Positions 34,602 to 47,101 of a stretch of DNA of 64,000 nucleotides are shown here, piece after piece. Numbering within the stretch: position 1 is the stretch's first letter; each line of letters starts with the position of its first letter. The notes beneath the pieces are model-generated. The model was not told the DNA's origin, searched no databases, and saw only the letters and a program-made list of their open reading frames with translations. A program made the translations under genes and the position numbers. Source of the stretch: Heterodera schachtii (taxonomy: Eukaryota > Nematoda > Chromadorea > Rhabditida > Heteroderidae); assembly GCA_023374025.1 (NCBI GenBank), contig SIJG01000018.1, positions 589,947 to 653,946 on the forward strand, read 5' to 3'.

Positions 34602-37170
34602 ATGGAATTAAACGATGAAAATGCCGAGAAGGACTTTGGCTGTGGCTGTGTTTCAGCAGATGAGGGGGTCCCCGTGTCAAGTCTGTTCAGTTTGGAAAAA
34701 TAACCGCAAACGGGGGAACCGTTCCTTTTTCTTCAGGTACACTTTGTCAACCTTTTAAATCGGCGAAGGAAAGGACGGACGAATTTCCCCAGGAGAAGGA
34801 AATTCATTCCTTAGCGAATTTGGCAAATTTCGACGGTCCGTCCCCATTTTCTGTTTCTATAAGACAGCCATTTTAGAAGTTAAGGACGAACGGGGAGCAC
34901 AACTTCTGCTCGTCGAGAAGCTAAAACAGTGTGCCGTGGTTTTTGATTTTGCCAATGATCCTTTGTCGGAATTGCGATTGAAAGAAGTTGGTTTGTGGGC
35001 TGTTATGGAAAAACTTAAATTTTACGATTTATATACATTTACAAATTCAAATCTCGCATATAATATTTTTTATTAAGGAAAAAAGAGTGTCACTGAATGA
35101 ATGCATCGATTTCTTGGCTATCAGAAGGGGCAAATTCAGTTTCGACGTTTATCGGACAGTCTTCGAAATGGTCTCTATCTTTTGCTTACTCATTTACTTT
35201 ACTCTGTTCCCCCCCCCCCCTCTTCCCTCTTTTTCTGTCCCCTTTCTCTCCCGTCTCCTCTCCCTCTCTTTCTGTTATGTTATTTCTTCCCCTCTCTCTC
35301 TCTCCCTTTAGTTCTCGGCCAATGCCTTCCGTGTGTTTTCGCCTTCGCATCACTCCGGCACTGAGTTCGACCCTGAAGAAGTGCTGCTTTCATTTTGCCA
35401 TGCTTTTCTTTACCCCCCCCCCCTCTTCCTTTTTTCCAGGATGACCCCGTTCTCGAACCCTCTTGGCCCCATTTGCAACTCGTCTACGATTTCCTTCTGC
35501 GTTTTGTCGAGTCCGCTGATTTTGACTGTCGCATTGCAGAAAAATTTGTCGACCACAAATTCATAGTCAATGTAAAATAATTTTGATTAATTGCCATTTG
35601 TCCAATTGGTTCTTTTATTAAAAATTTGCCTTTATTTAAGTTGTTGAATCTCTTTGACAGCGAAGATCAGAGGGAAAGGGTCAGTTATACAGTAATGATA
35701 ATTAATGCAAATGGAAACGAAATTAGTTAAGGAGTTTCTGAAAACGATTTGCCATCGAACTTATGGAAAGTTTGTAAACCGTCGGTCATTCATTCGCAAA
35801 CAAATCAACAACATTTTCTATACATCAATTTATGAAACGGAAAGGCATAACGGAATCGCTGAACTGCTTGAAGTTCTGGGAAGCATCATTAATGGTCATT
35901 TTTTTGTTTGGCATTAGAAATTCTCAAAAACAATTTAAGGCTTTGTGATTCCGCTAAAAGAGGAACATAAAACGTGAGAGAAATTTTTAGATTCATTATT
36001 ATGATGATATTAAGGTTTTTAATGCGTGTGCTTCTTCCATTGCATAAGGTACAGAAAAGATTTTCCATTGCTTTAAACCGTTAGAATCATTTGCCAGACA
36101 AAGTTCATGAGCGCGTACCACCCCCAATTGGCGTATTGCATTGTCCAATTCATCGACAAAGACTCCGCTCTGACAGTGCCCGTCGTTTTGGCCTTGCTCA
36201 AATATTGGCCCAAAGTGCACAGTCCCAAAGAAGTTCACCACCCCATCCTTTTTGACCTTAATATTTTGGGCTTTTAAAGGTTATGTTCATTACTGAAATC
36301 GAAGAGATTTTGGATGTCATCGACCCGATCGAGGTGTTTTGTATTTGTATGCTTTCTGCTTAATTGTTTCAGTTCAATTTTAGTTCAAAAATGTCATGGT
36401 CCCTCTCTTTTACCAACTTTCACGTTGCGTTTCTTCACCGCATTTCCAAGTCTCTCCCCCCCCCCTTTTCCCCCTTTTTAAATTCCTCTTTTTTGTTAAG
36501 GTTGCGGAAAGGACGCTTTATTTCTGGAACAACGAGTGCATTCTCGCCCTGATAAGGTCTTTTTCCACCGTTCTTTTAACCTTAGATTGTGCTTATTTTC
36601 ATTATTCAGTGAAAATGTCGAGACCATTTTGCCAATTATGTTCCCATCGCTGTATAAAAATTCCAGGAATCATTGGAACAAGTAATCAATCACTGCTCAT
36701 GGGGTGCAACTTAAATTATTGAAAATCTATCATTTTTCGGGTTTCAAAGAAAAAAGTTATCTTTTGTATAAATTTTTCGGAAATTTTTCGAGGTGGAGAA
36801 CAACGCGGGGGGATTTGGTTAACTGCTTCGGTCCTTAATTATATTCTATAAAAATAATTCCTTTTTAGGACGATCCACGGATTGATTTACAATGTCTGTT
36901 CTGTTCTGTCCGGTCACTCATTTTGGCATTTTACCGATTTTTAAGGCATTGAAACTTTTTATGGAAGAGAATCAGAAGTTGTTCGACCTGTGCGTACAGA
37001 ACTTCAACAAACAGAAGGAGCAGGAGCAACAGAAGCAGCAGAACAATCGCAGACGGTGGGAACTGCTCGAAAAAGCGGCCATGGAAAACGCACGCGCAAT
37101 ACGACAACAGCAGACGGACGGAGAGGCGGAGCCGTACTCAATTGGCGAGGGAGAGAAGAGGCCAAAGTGA
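34602..37170 (+). CDS. pptr: PP2A B56/B' family regulatory subunit
   Basis: B56 subunits direct the PP2A phosphatase to LxxIxE-motif substrates. From the ATG at 34602 the first two exons are short and less certain. The core is clear: [26 protein letters not shown] (34900-34985), [83 protein letters not shown] and [10 protein letters not shown]. Then come [81 protein letters not shown] and [13 protein letters not shown]. The last exon adds a Gln-rich, charged tail and a stop at 37168-37170. Several introns hold poly-C tracts. Confidence 0.92.
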
Positions 37171-37472
37171 AACGGTGGCGACCAATTGATGATTCTGTAC
37201 AAATAAACCCCCGGGAAAGAACGGAATGGACCGCTTCAACATCACTTACACACACTGAGAATTTCCAAATTTCTATGCCACGCCCTCCCCCACTTTCACC
37301 TCACACTTAATCCTTATTTACTTTCACATTTTAACAGTTATTATTTTATTACTATGAAATTATTTTTATGTATTCGGTTTATTTCGATGATCTCGTTCCC
37401 TTTTAAATTTAAACTGTTTGCCGCCTTTTAATATTTATCCAAAATTTCTGCCGTTTATTGCCACTTCTTCGG

Positions 37473-40400
37473 ATGTCTCTTTTCGTCGGCTTTTCTCCAT
37501 TGGTTTTAAAATGGGCCAACCCCAACAAAAAGATGCCAATTCATCGTAGGCATTACAGGGTTGACAAAAATGTTTTCGGTGGTGGTCATAATTCACTCCC
37601 TTCTCGACTCGACGCTGAGAAGGGTATCAAAAGTCGACTTACCCTTTTTTCATTTTATTTCTCAGTTTTGATACGGGGCCGAGTTGACAAAAAGAGTGTC
37701 AACGCCTTGGTCAATGCCTTCCGTCGTTTTGGCTTTTTGCGTGCCGATTTGGACCCCCTTGGGCTTTCTGTGCCTGTCAGGTCACTCGCCATTCACTCGC
37801 CACTCTTTCCATAGGCGCAATGGTTTAGGGTCCCCGAGTTGGAACCCGATTTGTACGGTTGGGAGGAGAAGGAATTGGAAGAGCCGTTGGGGGAGGGGGC
37901 GAAGGCGACGCCGGGGGCACTGATTGAGCGCCTGAGGGGAATTTATTGTGGCAAAGTGGCGGCCGAGTTTATGCATTTGTCGGTCAGTTGCCAATTGTTG
38001 GGTTCGAAGTTGAAACTCTTAAAATAAAAGAAAGCGAATGCCTTTTTTCCCTCAAAACGAACGAATTCTTTTTTGGGGGGGGGCGATCACTTTTTTATGC
38101 ATGGCCTCTGCTTAAAATGCCAATTAGCGCTTCGAGGAACGCCTATTTGTGGCCAATGCCTTCGAAAACTCTGAGAGGGGCGGCGCCATTTCAGACAACG
38201 AACTGATCAGAGCAGCGGAAGTGATGCTTCGGACGAAGGTCGCCCTTGGCCCTTGGCCCCGTGTCTTTTGGCATTGATTGGATGCTTTAATAGTCCATTA
38301 AATGGTCCATTAATGTTTCTCCCCCCTCCCCCTCCCTTTGCACCGCCAATCATTGCCAACTTTTAAGGCCTGGGAAAAATTCGTGGCACTGAAATTTCCG
38401 ACGTTGAAGCGATATTCGGGAGAAGTGATGCGAAATGACCGTATTGTGATGTGCGCTTTGTGCCTTTTTAGGGCGCCGATTCTGTCGGTGCATTTTATGC
38501 CCATTTGCTTGAGCTGTGTCCTCGGCATGGCATCTCCGAAGTTCGTTTTGGCACTATTCCCTTTGTCCTCCCGCTTTATCCCCCCCTTTTCCGAGCAGTT
38601 CATTTTCGATGGTGCTCATCGTGGTTTGTTTTTGTGTTTTGGCACTGTGTTCAGTGCCCCCCCCCCCCCCCCCCTTCTCATCTCTCTTCCCACCAAAGGT
38701 CGTCTCGCCCTCCAAACGGTCCTTTTCCGTTTCCCTCCTGGCCAATTGTTCAGAAAGGTTTTCCCAAATCCGCCGCTTTTCTTCCGTAAAGTCCGTTTTC
38801 TCAGATGCGCGGACTTGCCGGAATTTCCCGGAAATGTGAAGGGAATTGGCGATGTATGAAAAAATAAATAATTGAAGATGAATTTGAGTTCAAAAATGTC
38901 GGCGTAATGCTTTAATTGTCGAAGGTGCTCACCCACCAACACTCCCATTTTGACTACGAATCCGCCGCCGGTGGTCGTGTGCATGTCAGCACATTGCCCA
39001 ACCCATCCCATCTCGAAGTTTTCCTTTTTTTGGACGAGTGAATTGTCCTCCCATTTCTTTCCCCCAAAGGTTTCCCTCGCGGTTTGTTCCGGCAAAGCTC
39101 GGGCCCGGGCTCAGACACTCAGGTCGAACAGAGCGCGTGGGGGGGGGGGGGGGTGAGAAGGCATGGAAAGGGAGGGTTGGACGGATGGAGGAAGGGGACA
39201 GACAGTTCGTCGGTCAGACAAATTCGAATTCAGAGTGGGCGATTACGGTGGAGGGACTGTTGGCGACGTGAGTTGTTCACTCATTAGCGAGCACTCACCC
39301 CAATTTCCCTCTTCAGCGGGTCCTTCCCGTCCACCACCATGGCGACGGGGCATTCACTGGGCAGGGCATCGTTTGGGAGGTCGGTAGGGATCAATTGGGC
39401 CGTCGATCGTCATCCATCCCTAGATTTCCTTATTTTTTTAAGGTGTTGGCATTGTCTCAGGTCCCGTGAGTGCATTACTGTTTCCGTTCTCGGCATTTCC
39501 CTTTTTCTCTCAGTCATTTTCGGGTCGGCGGTGCCATCCATTTGATTGTGAACAATCAAATCGCTTTTACTGCTGAAAGTGCCGTTGGCCGTTCTTCGCT
39601 CCACTGTTCCGACGTTGCCAAGGCCATTGACTCTCCGGTGATTCACGTCAATGCCGAATCGGTCGAAGTCGGTCTAGAAAATCGGAACGGAAGGAATGTC
39701 CACCGATTAACCTTCCTTTAAGGATGTGATTTTCGCTGCTCAATTGGCATTGGATTTCCGGCAGAAATTCCGTAAAGATGTTTTTGTCAATTTGATTTGT
39801 TGGCGGCGGTACGGACACAACGAATTGGACAACCCGCGGTTCACTCAGCCGGTGAATCGACCATTCCCTTCTTTTTTGGCAAAGTGTTTAGCTCATGTAC
39901 CATTCGGTGGATGCCAAACGCTGTTTGGTCGATTCATTCGTCGATCGACTTGTCCACAAAGGCCTTTTTTCCACCGATCAGTCCGAGTCGATTTTTTCCG
40001 GTCATTCTGAAATGCTCAGTGAACAGTTGGAATTGGTCGACTCTGGTAGAACACCGCCAATTGTCGAACATTTGGGCGGCTTATGGAAGGGGTGCCCGAG
40101 CACACTTCGCACCCTTTAGCCGACATGACACCCTTTTCAATTTGTGTCCGTTTGCTCAGGTTTTGCCAAGCGCCAGCCGCTGTCACCAAATGGGACACCG
40201 GCATGGACATGGACTTGCTCCGTCAAATTGGGGTCTCTTCCGTTGCAATTCCGGAGGGATTTGTGAGTGAAAAGCTATGGCAATAGAAGCCCAAATCAAA
40301 CCCGAGACAGAATGTACACCCGCACCTCAAAAAGACACAAATCGATGCCAGGCGAAGGAAAATTGAGCAGGGCCAAGTGGGGAAATTGGGGGGGGGGGGG

Positions 40401-42089
40401 AATGGCAAAATGGGAGGATGACTCAAACACGGACAGATCGATTGGAGCACAGCCGAAGCATTGGCAATCGGAACGGCACTTTTGCAGGGAAATGTGCGAA
40501 TTGGGGACTCAGCAGAAGGAAGCCAATCCCAAAAATGTTTTAGGATGTTCGACTAAGCGGCCAAGACGGTCCGTGTGAATAATGCACACAAAATGCCAAT
40601 GTTTTGACAGTTGGGCGAGCGACTTTCAGCCACCGCCATGCGATGCTCGTCGACCAACGGACTGACCAAGTGCACGTCCCCCTCAACCATATCGCTAAGG
40701 ATCAGCAAAACTTCTTAGAGGTGGCACTCACAATCGACGCAAAAGCCCCCAAAACGGCTTTTTCAAAGATAGCGAACAGTCCGTTGACGGAGGCGGCGGT
40801 GGTCGGATTTGAATTTGGATTCGCCATCGAAAACCCTCGCCGAATGGTCATTTGGGAAGTTTGTGCCAAGTCCAACTCAGAATACGACAGACAAAAACTG
40901 CTTCAAGGCACAGTTCGGCGATTTTTACAACGGAGCGCAAGTGCAAATCGACACATTAATTGCGAACGGAGAAAGTGAGCGATGCCTTCGTGCCAATGCC
41001 ATTTGGCATGCTTCTGCTCTCGCATCTTATGCCATTGATATAATCGTCGCCATTGCCCAGGCAAATGGCTCCTTCAGAATGGCATTGTCCTTTTGCTGCC
41101 CCACGGCATCGACGGGGCGGGCCCCGACCACAGCAGTGGGCACATCGAACGATTCCTTCAGCTGACGAACAGCCGCGAGGACCAACGACCACCGGACGGC
41201 GACGACGTAAACCTTTCGGTGGCAAATCCGAGCACTGCGGCGCAATATTTCCATTTGCTGCGAGGACAGGTCACTCATTAACCGATGCCCCGACATTTGC
41301 GGTTCGACCTTTTGGGATAACCCATTAACCACCCATTCCTTCATTTGCCTTCAGTTTCACTGTCTCTGATTGTTTTTCAGATTGTCCGTCCCTTCCGAAA
41401 GCCTTTGGTGGTCCGTTGTCCGTGCTCGTCCGAATCGGCTGACTTTCCCTTTTCTTTCCGTTCCACAGATTTTCTCACCCAAAATGCTGCTCCGCCACCC
41501 CTTCACCGTTTCTCCAATTAGCGACTTCGGCACGGGCACTTTCTTTAAGCCAATTTTGATGGACCACAAAATGTCCCAAGAGCCAAAAAACATTGAAAAG
41601 GTGCGGAAAAGGAAAGTCGTATTTCCGTCCAATTCCTTTTGAGGTTATTTTTTGCTCCGGTAAACACTACGTCACTTTGGCCGAGGAAAGGGAAAAGCGC
41701 CGCCTTGAAAACGTTGCCATTGTCCGAATGGAAATGCTCTGCCCTTTCCCGACCGATGACTTGGAGAATGTCTTCGCAACTTATCGCAATGCCAAAGATT
41801 TTATTTGGTCACAGGAAGAGCCGAGGAATGCCGGTTGTTGGGCATTCGTTGGGCCGAGGTTCCGAAGTGCATTTGGACTTACGGTATGATTAAGTAGACT
41901 TAAAGGCTGCCATAATTTGGTTTTCGGGGAATGGGTTGAATCTGACCTCGAATGGTTCAGAAATTTCCTATCTTGATTTTTTAGTTAAAATATGTCGGAC
42001 GAACAGAAATGGAATGGTTCGCAACTTCAATCAGTGAAACACACAAAGAAGAAGAAATGCATGTGATGGATTCAACTTTTGCTCAATGA
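37473..42089 (+). CDS. DHTKD1: DHTKD1-type 2-oxoadipate dehydrogenase E1
   Basis: This mitochondrial thiamine-diphosphate enzyme decarboxylates 2-oxoadipate in lysine and tryptophan breakdown. The ATG at 37473 gives a basic, hydrophobic start that could be a transit peptide, then [11 protein letters not shown]. Next come [55 protein letters not shown] and PNPSHLEV. The ThDP site is present as [14 protein letters not shown] followed by VNNQIAFT (39330-39570). Later are [87 protein letters not shown] and [11 protein letters not shown], with the stop at 42087-42089. The IYCG block and sequence order fit DHTKD1 better than OGDH. Poly-C/G tracts interrupt several introns. Confidence 0.9.
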
Positions 42090-42264
42090 AAGTACGCGTA
42101 TTATATAATCCGTGTTAAAAGACATCTACAGAAGTTTTTTATGATAAAAGCGAACAAATATGTGGTGGTATCGCAATGAACAAAAGGGGTGGGTGAAAGT
42201 CTTCGGCATACGATCACAAATTCTCTGCAACATCACTGAATTACCGTCCACCGCGCCATGTCAC

Positions 42265-44022
42265 TCAGATATTGTCAATGTCAATGTCGTCTGCGTTCCC
42301 ATCGTCCATTTTGCCATTGGTTGCAATTTCGCCGTTCTGTACACGGGTGACCCCATTCTTTGCTCCCTTTTCCACCTCCACTGTCATCCCAATGTTGCGG
42401 CTTCGATCGTCAAATGCAACGTCCAAATCGTCGTCCTCCGACTCGTCCGACCCTTCTTCCGCCTCCTTGAGCCATTTAAGCACGGGCTGGGCAACTTTGA
42501 TCATCTCTTTCACCACTTCCTTGTCCGCAAATTTCTTGCTCGGCTAAATACGAAGATCATTTTTACACTCAATTAACACTTACTAAAAATATAAAGCCCG
42601 ACCAAAAAACCCAATAAGAATTGTGCTAGCCCAACAAACAAAAGACTCGCCTTGCTCCCCCAAGCTAAAATGACGTCCTCCTCGCAAATGTCGTTGTCAT
42701 AAAGCGCTTTTATGATGTGGGCAGTCTTCGACATGAGAATGTCCTTGTTGTTTTGCACAAGTTGTTCAATGCCTCCCAAAAGGATGCGTTGCGCCTAAAA
42801 TTGGAGAAATGGTTTAATTAAGCTCCTTTGAACAAGAACTAGCCTTCTCGTCCTTTAAGCAAAAGCGGAGCAGCAGATTGCGATGTTGTTTGATCTGAGT
42901 GATGACATTGGTGTCGAACAAAACATCGGCCAGCAACAGTGGTGCCTTCGATTTAAGCTCCAGACGTTCAGCTTCGTTTAACATCATCTTGCTGTCCTAA
43001 AAGAATTTTTATAATTAAATAGTTAATTAAACAAGTTATACAATTTTATTTATTTGTATAATTATGGTAGACTATACCTGAATCGTGTTGTTCTTGACCG
43101 CCTTGAGGAAAAACTGATGCAACAAGTCAAGGCGCTCATCCACAGATTTGTCCAAGTCCTTGTCAATGACCAATTTACCGATTTGTCCCGAAAGTTTTTC
43201 CTCGTCTTCAACGGGTTCAGGCGCCCAATCCTCGTCATCTTCGCCGTTCGACCCAGCATCACAGCCACCCGAGTTGTCGACTACTGGCACATCGTTACTC
43301 TCCTCAGCTGGCAATCCGCCGTCGCTTTTCACTTCCTTTTCGCTCTCTATGTTGTCAGGAGGTGGTGGATTTTTCAGAATGAATGTCGACAGCTTCTGTT
43401 TTGGATCCACAATAAAAGTGTGCCCACAAGCCTTACACTTTCCATTGATCACTTGACGCTTTACGGTCTAAACAAAAATTATATGTTTTGCCGAGTAAAT
43501 ATACATACCAGCACAGTCTCCGGGTTGTCACAGCTCGGACAAAGCACAAATTTTCTGATAAATCCGTCTAAAATATCCTGGAGTTTGTTGGCATCGTGTT
43601 CCCCATTGACAATATAACGCTCATTCTTCAGGTCAAAGTTAGTCTGCGCTCCCAGCTCACAGCCAAAATATTTTGTCGGATCTAAACGCATTAAATGCAT
43701 AGTCTTAACTTCATTCCTTGGGAGTTTATTCAACTAACGTTTTTGACCCGAACTTTTTTTTTTGTTTAGATCGAGAGGCTTAAATTGGTCAGAAAATTGT
43801 GGTCAAGGGAAGGCGACACGACTCATAGCTATACAGGGGAACCGGTTCCTTTAACATACAGGTCGGTGGACGGGACAGTGCCTTCGCAATTTCGGGCATG
43901 TTCGCAATAACAGTCTTTATTCCGTTGCCCTTGCCTTCAACTTTTGCCAAAATGCGAGGCATTTTGTAACGATAAAAAGGGTCTTGAACGCCACGGTTAA
44001 TGTTGATATTGTTTTTCGCCAT
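42265..44022 (-). CDS. eif-5: eIF5 (translation initiation factor 5), left copy
   Basis: eIF5 is the GTPase-activating protein for eIF2 in start-codon selection. The structure mirrors the right copy, so the details given there apply. Compared with the right copy I see one amino-acid change in the C-terminal linker (GAKNGVT here, GAKDGVT there) and one silent change near [10 protein letters not shown]. Splice signals, including a GC donor, are preserved, so nothing marks this copy as a pseudogene. It is convergent with DHTKD1, about 175 bp apart stop to stop. Confidence 0.93.
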
Positions 44023-44050
44023 ATTGATTCAGTTCTAAACAACAAACGAA

Positions 44051-44233
44051 TTACACAAATGAGTTTTCACTTTTTCTTACGCTGCTGCTCGACTTGATAA
44101 ATTTCTCGCTTGGATTTTCGCTTCCACTAGTAGTCCGCTCAACTAATGTGTATACAATCACTTCCAGATTGGGCTCAATCGGACTGTTGAACTTCAGTTT
44201 CTTCCTTTTTCTCGACAGTCTTCCTGAATTCAT
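44051..44233 (-). CDS. Upstream ORF in the eIF5 leader, left copy
   Basis: This is the mirror of 45133-45315: an ATG in good context (A at -3) opening MNSGRLSRKRKKLK upstream of the eIF5 start. It is probably a translated leader ORF rather than a separate gene. Confidence 0.5.
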   Translation of the reverse strand: MNSGRLSRKRKKLKFNSPIEPNLEVIVYTLVERTTSGSENPSEKFIKSSSSVRKSENSFV

Positions 44234-44468
44234 TTTGAGTTAGTGTATTAAGGAAAACTAAACATTAAAACCTCTAAGACAATCAACCATAAAACAGCGA
44301 GTTGACTTCGTGTCGCTTTTCTTTGAGTTTGAGCACAATGTCATACACTTGGTAAATTTATTCGGGTCAGTTTCTTCCTTTTTATAAGCAAAAATGCAAC
44401 AATAGGATTTATTATCTGAGCAAAAAGGGAGAAATTAATCGATTGGACCATTCGATAAGGTTTCAAAA

Positions 44469-44896
44469 CAAAAATGACATTCCAAATCAATCTTTTTAAT
44501 GGTAATATTTAAGGTTGATCTCGAATCCGGCATCCAGTTTGACCAATTTTGAAACCCGGTCCAATTGCGGATAATGGGAACGCTCCAGTGACACTATGGG
44601 TCAAGCCCAGTGTCAGACAATTGTTCGAAACGCCAAATAGCATAATTGCTAATTTTTGTGCGCTAATTCAAAATGTATTCTGTAACTTGGTCTCTTTCTC
44701 TCTCTCTCTCTCCGCTGCCGTTCGGTCCTTTCCCAAGGGGGTGGAATGGGGGGAGGAACGGGAGGCAAACAAGAGATGGGCTGTTGTTGAATAACGGACC
44801 ACCGACTCAATTTGGGGGAGAAGCCGGTGCTCCCAAGTTCAACTGCCTAAGTCCGAGCTCTCCAGTCAGCACTTCGGCGTGCCAACTCTCTTCCGA
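44469..44896. other. Non-palindromic spacer between the eIF5 arms
   Basis: A 428-bp unique stretch separates the arms and presumably contains upstream sequence for both divergent eIF5 copies. It holds a CT microsatellite at about 44696-44712 and a polypurine G-rich patch near 44735-44760. No gene is seen. Confidence 0.7.
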
Positions 44897-45132
44897 TTTT
44901 GAAACCTTATCGAATGGTCCAATCGATTAATTTCTCCCTTTTTGCTCAGATAATAAATCCTATTGTTGCATTTTTGCTTATAAAAAGGAAGAAACTGACC
45001 CGAATAAATTTACCAAGTGTATGACATTGTGCTCAAACTCAAAGAAAAGCGACACGAAGTCAACTCGCTGTTTTATGGTTGATTGTCTTAGAGGTTTTAA
45101 TGTTTAGTTTTCCTTAATACACTAACTCAAAA

Positions 45133-45315
45133 ATGAATTCAGGAAGACTGTCGAGAAAAAGGAAGAAACTGAAGTTCAACAGTCCGATTGAGCCCAATCT
45201 GGAAGTGATTGTATACACATTAGTTGAGCGGACTACTAGTGGAAGCGAAAATCCAAGCGAGAAATTTATCAAGTCGAGCAGCAGCGTAAGAAAAAGTGAA
45301 AACTCATTTGTGTAA
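45133..45315 (+). CDS. Upstream ORF in the eIF5 leader, right copy
   Basis: The ATG at 45133 in good context opens a basic peptide (MNSGRLSRKRKKLKF) ending in frame at 45315, 28 bp before the eIF5 ATG. A GT (GTAAG at about 45288) and an acceptor (GTTTAG about 45331) suggest a leader intron. Splicing it would end this ORF within two codons, at a TGA before the main start. Animal eIF5 mRNAs are known to use leader ORFs to limit eIF5 levels, so this is probably regulatory. Confidence 0.5.
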   Translation: MNSGRLSRKRKKLKFNSPIEPNLEVIVYTLVERTTSGSENPSEKFIKSSSSVRKSENSFV

Positions 45316-45343
45316 TTCGTTTGTTGTTTAGAACTGAATCAAT

Positions 45344-47101
45344 ATGGCGAAAAACAATATCAACATTAACCGTGGCGTTCAAGACCCTTTTTATCGTTAC
45401 AAAATGCCTCGCATTTTGGCAAAAGTTGAAGGCAAGGGCAACGGAATAAAGACTGTTATTGCGAACATGCCCGAAATTGCGAAGGCACTGTCCCGTCCAC
45501 CGACCTGTATGTTAAAGGAACCGGTTCCCCTGTATAGCTATGAGTCGTGTCGCCTTCCCTTGACCACAATTTTCTGACCAATTTAAGCCTCTCGATCTAA
45601 ACAAAAAAAAAAGTTCGGGTCAAAAACGTTAGTTGAATAAACTCCCAAGGAATGAAGTTAAGACTATGCATTTAATGCGTTTAGATCCGACAAAATATTT
45701 TGGCTGTGAGCTGGGAGCGCAGACTAACTTTGACCTGAAGAATGAGCGTTATATTGTCAATGGGGAACACGATGCCAACAAACTCCAGGATATTTTAGAC
45801 GGATTTATCAGAAAATTTGTGCTTTGTCCGAGCTGTGACAACCCGGAGACTGTGCTGGTATGTATATTTACTCGGCAAAACATATAATTTTTGTTTAGAC
45901 CGTAAAGCGTCAAGTGATCAATGGAAAGTGTAAGGCTTGTGGGCACACTTTTATTGTGGATCCAAAACAGAAGCTGTCGACATTCATTCTGAAAAATCCA
46001 CCACCTCCTGACAACATAGAGAGCGAAAAGGAAGTGAAAAGCGACGGCGGATTGCCAGCTGAGGAGAGTAACGATGTGCCAGTAGTCGACAACTCGGGTG
46101 GCTGTGATGCTGGGTCGAACGGCGAAGATGACGAGGATTGGGCGCCTGAACCCGTTGAAGACGAGGAAAAACTTTCGGGACAAATCGGTAAATTGGTCAT
46201 TGACAAGGACTTGGACAAATCTGTGGATGAGCGCCTTGACTTGTTGCATCAGTTCTTCCTCAAGGCGGTCAAGAACAACACGATTCAGGTATAGTCTACC
46301 ATAATTATACAAATAAATAAAATTGTATAACTTTTTTAATTAACTATTTAATTATAAAAATTCTTTTAGGACAGCAAGATGATGTTAAACGAAGCTGAAC
46401 GTCTGGAGCTTAAATCGAAGGCACCGCTGTTGCTGGCCGATGTTTTGTTCGACACCAATGTCATCACTCAGATCAAACAACATCGCAATCTGCTGCTCCG
46501 CTTTTGCTTAAAGGACGAGAAGGCTAGTTCTTGTTCAAAGGAGCTTAATTAAACCATTTCTCCAATTTTAGGCGCAACGCATCCTTTTGGGAGGCATTGA
46601 ACAACTTGTGCAAAACAACAAGGACATTCTCATGTCGAAGACTGCCCACATCATAAAAGCGCTTTATGACAACGACATTTGCGAGGAGGACGTCATTTTA
46701 GCTTGGGGGAGCAAGGCGAGTCTTTTGTTTGTTGGGCTAGCACAATTCTTATTGGGTTTTTTGGTCGGGCTTTATATTTTTAGTAAGTGTTAATTGAGTG
46801 TAAAAATGATCTTCGTATTTAGCCGAGCAAGAAATTTGCGGACAAGGAAGTGGTGAAAGAGATGATCAAAGTTGCCCAGCCCGTGCTTAAATGGCTCAAG
46901 GAGGCGGAAGAAGGGTCGGACGAGTCGGAGGACGACGATTTGGACGTTGCATTTGACGATCGAAGCCGCAACATTGGGATGACAGTGGAGGTGGAAAAGG
47001 GAGCAAAGGATGGGGTCACCCGTGTACAGAACGGCGAAATTGCAACCAATGGCAAAATGGACGATGGGAACGCAGACGACATTGACATTGACAATATCTG
47101 A
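45344..47101 (+). CDS. eif-5: eIF5 (translation initiation factor 5), right copy
   Basis: Exon 1 is 45344-45506 ([23 protein letters not shown], holding the RYKMPR arginine-finger region). Its GT donor splices to 45685, restoring the conserved [18 protein letters not shown]. Exon 2 runs to 45857 and exon 3 is 45899-46288. Together they carry the zinc ribbon (CPSC and CKAC pairs) and [11 protein letters not shown]. The acidic linker is followed by the W2/HEAT domain ([49 protein letters not shown]) that binds eIF2-beta and eIF3. One intron begins with a GC donor (AAG|GCTAGT at about 46520) and ends TTTTAG before GCGCAACGC. The stop is at 47099-47101. LAMTOR1 follows 288 bp downstream. Confidence 0.95.

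Larger units (their letters stand above)
42138..44468. repeat. Left arm of a 5.1-kb near-perfect palindrome
   Basis: Every position x from 42138 to about 44233 pairs with 89366 minus x on the right, with no indel over the whole eIF5 gene. The match ends sharply at 42138 and 44468. The arm begins 49 bp after the DHTKD1 stop and carries a complete eIF5 gene on the minus strand. Confidence 0.97.

Noticed and set aside
37473..42089. 2-oxoglutarate dehydrogenase (OGDH) as the identity
   Set aside because: Block order, the IYCG motif and lengths fit DHTKD1 better; both share the ThDP site.
43054..43617. 187-codon plus-strand frame, mirrored at 45749-46312
   Set aside because: Antisense to eIF5 exons and introns; the eIF5 frame on the other strand explains the conservation.
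45633..45684. Reading [14 protein letters not shown] as eIF5 coding sequence
   Set aside because: It lies in intron 1; splicing 45506 to 45685 restores the conserved RPPTYPTKYFG exactly.
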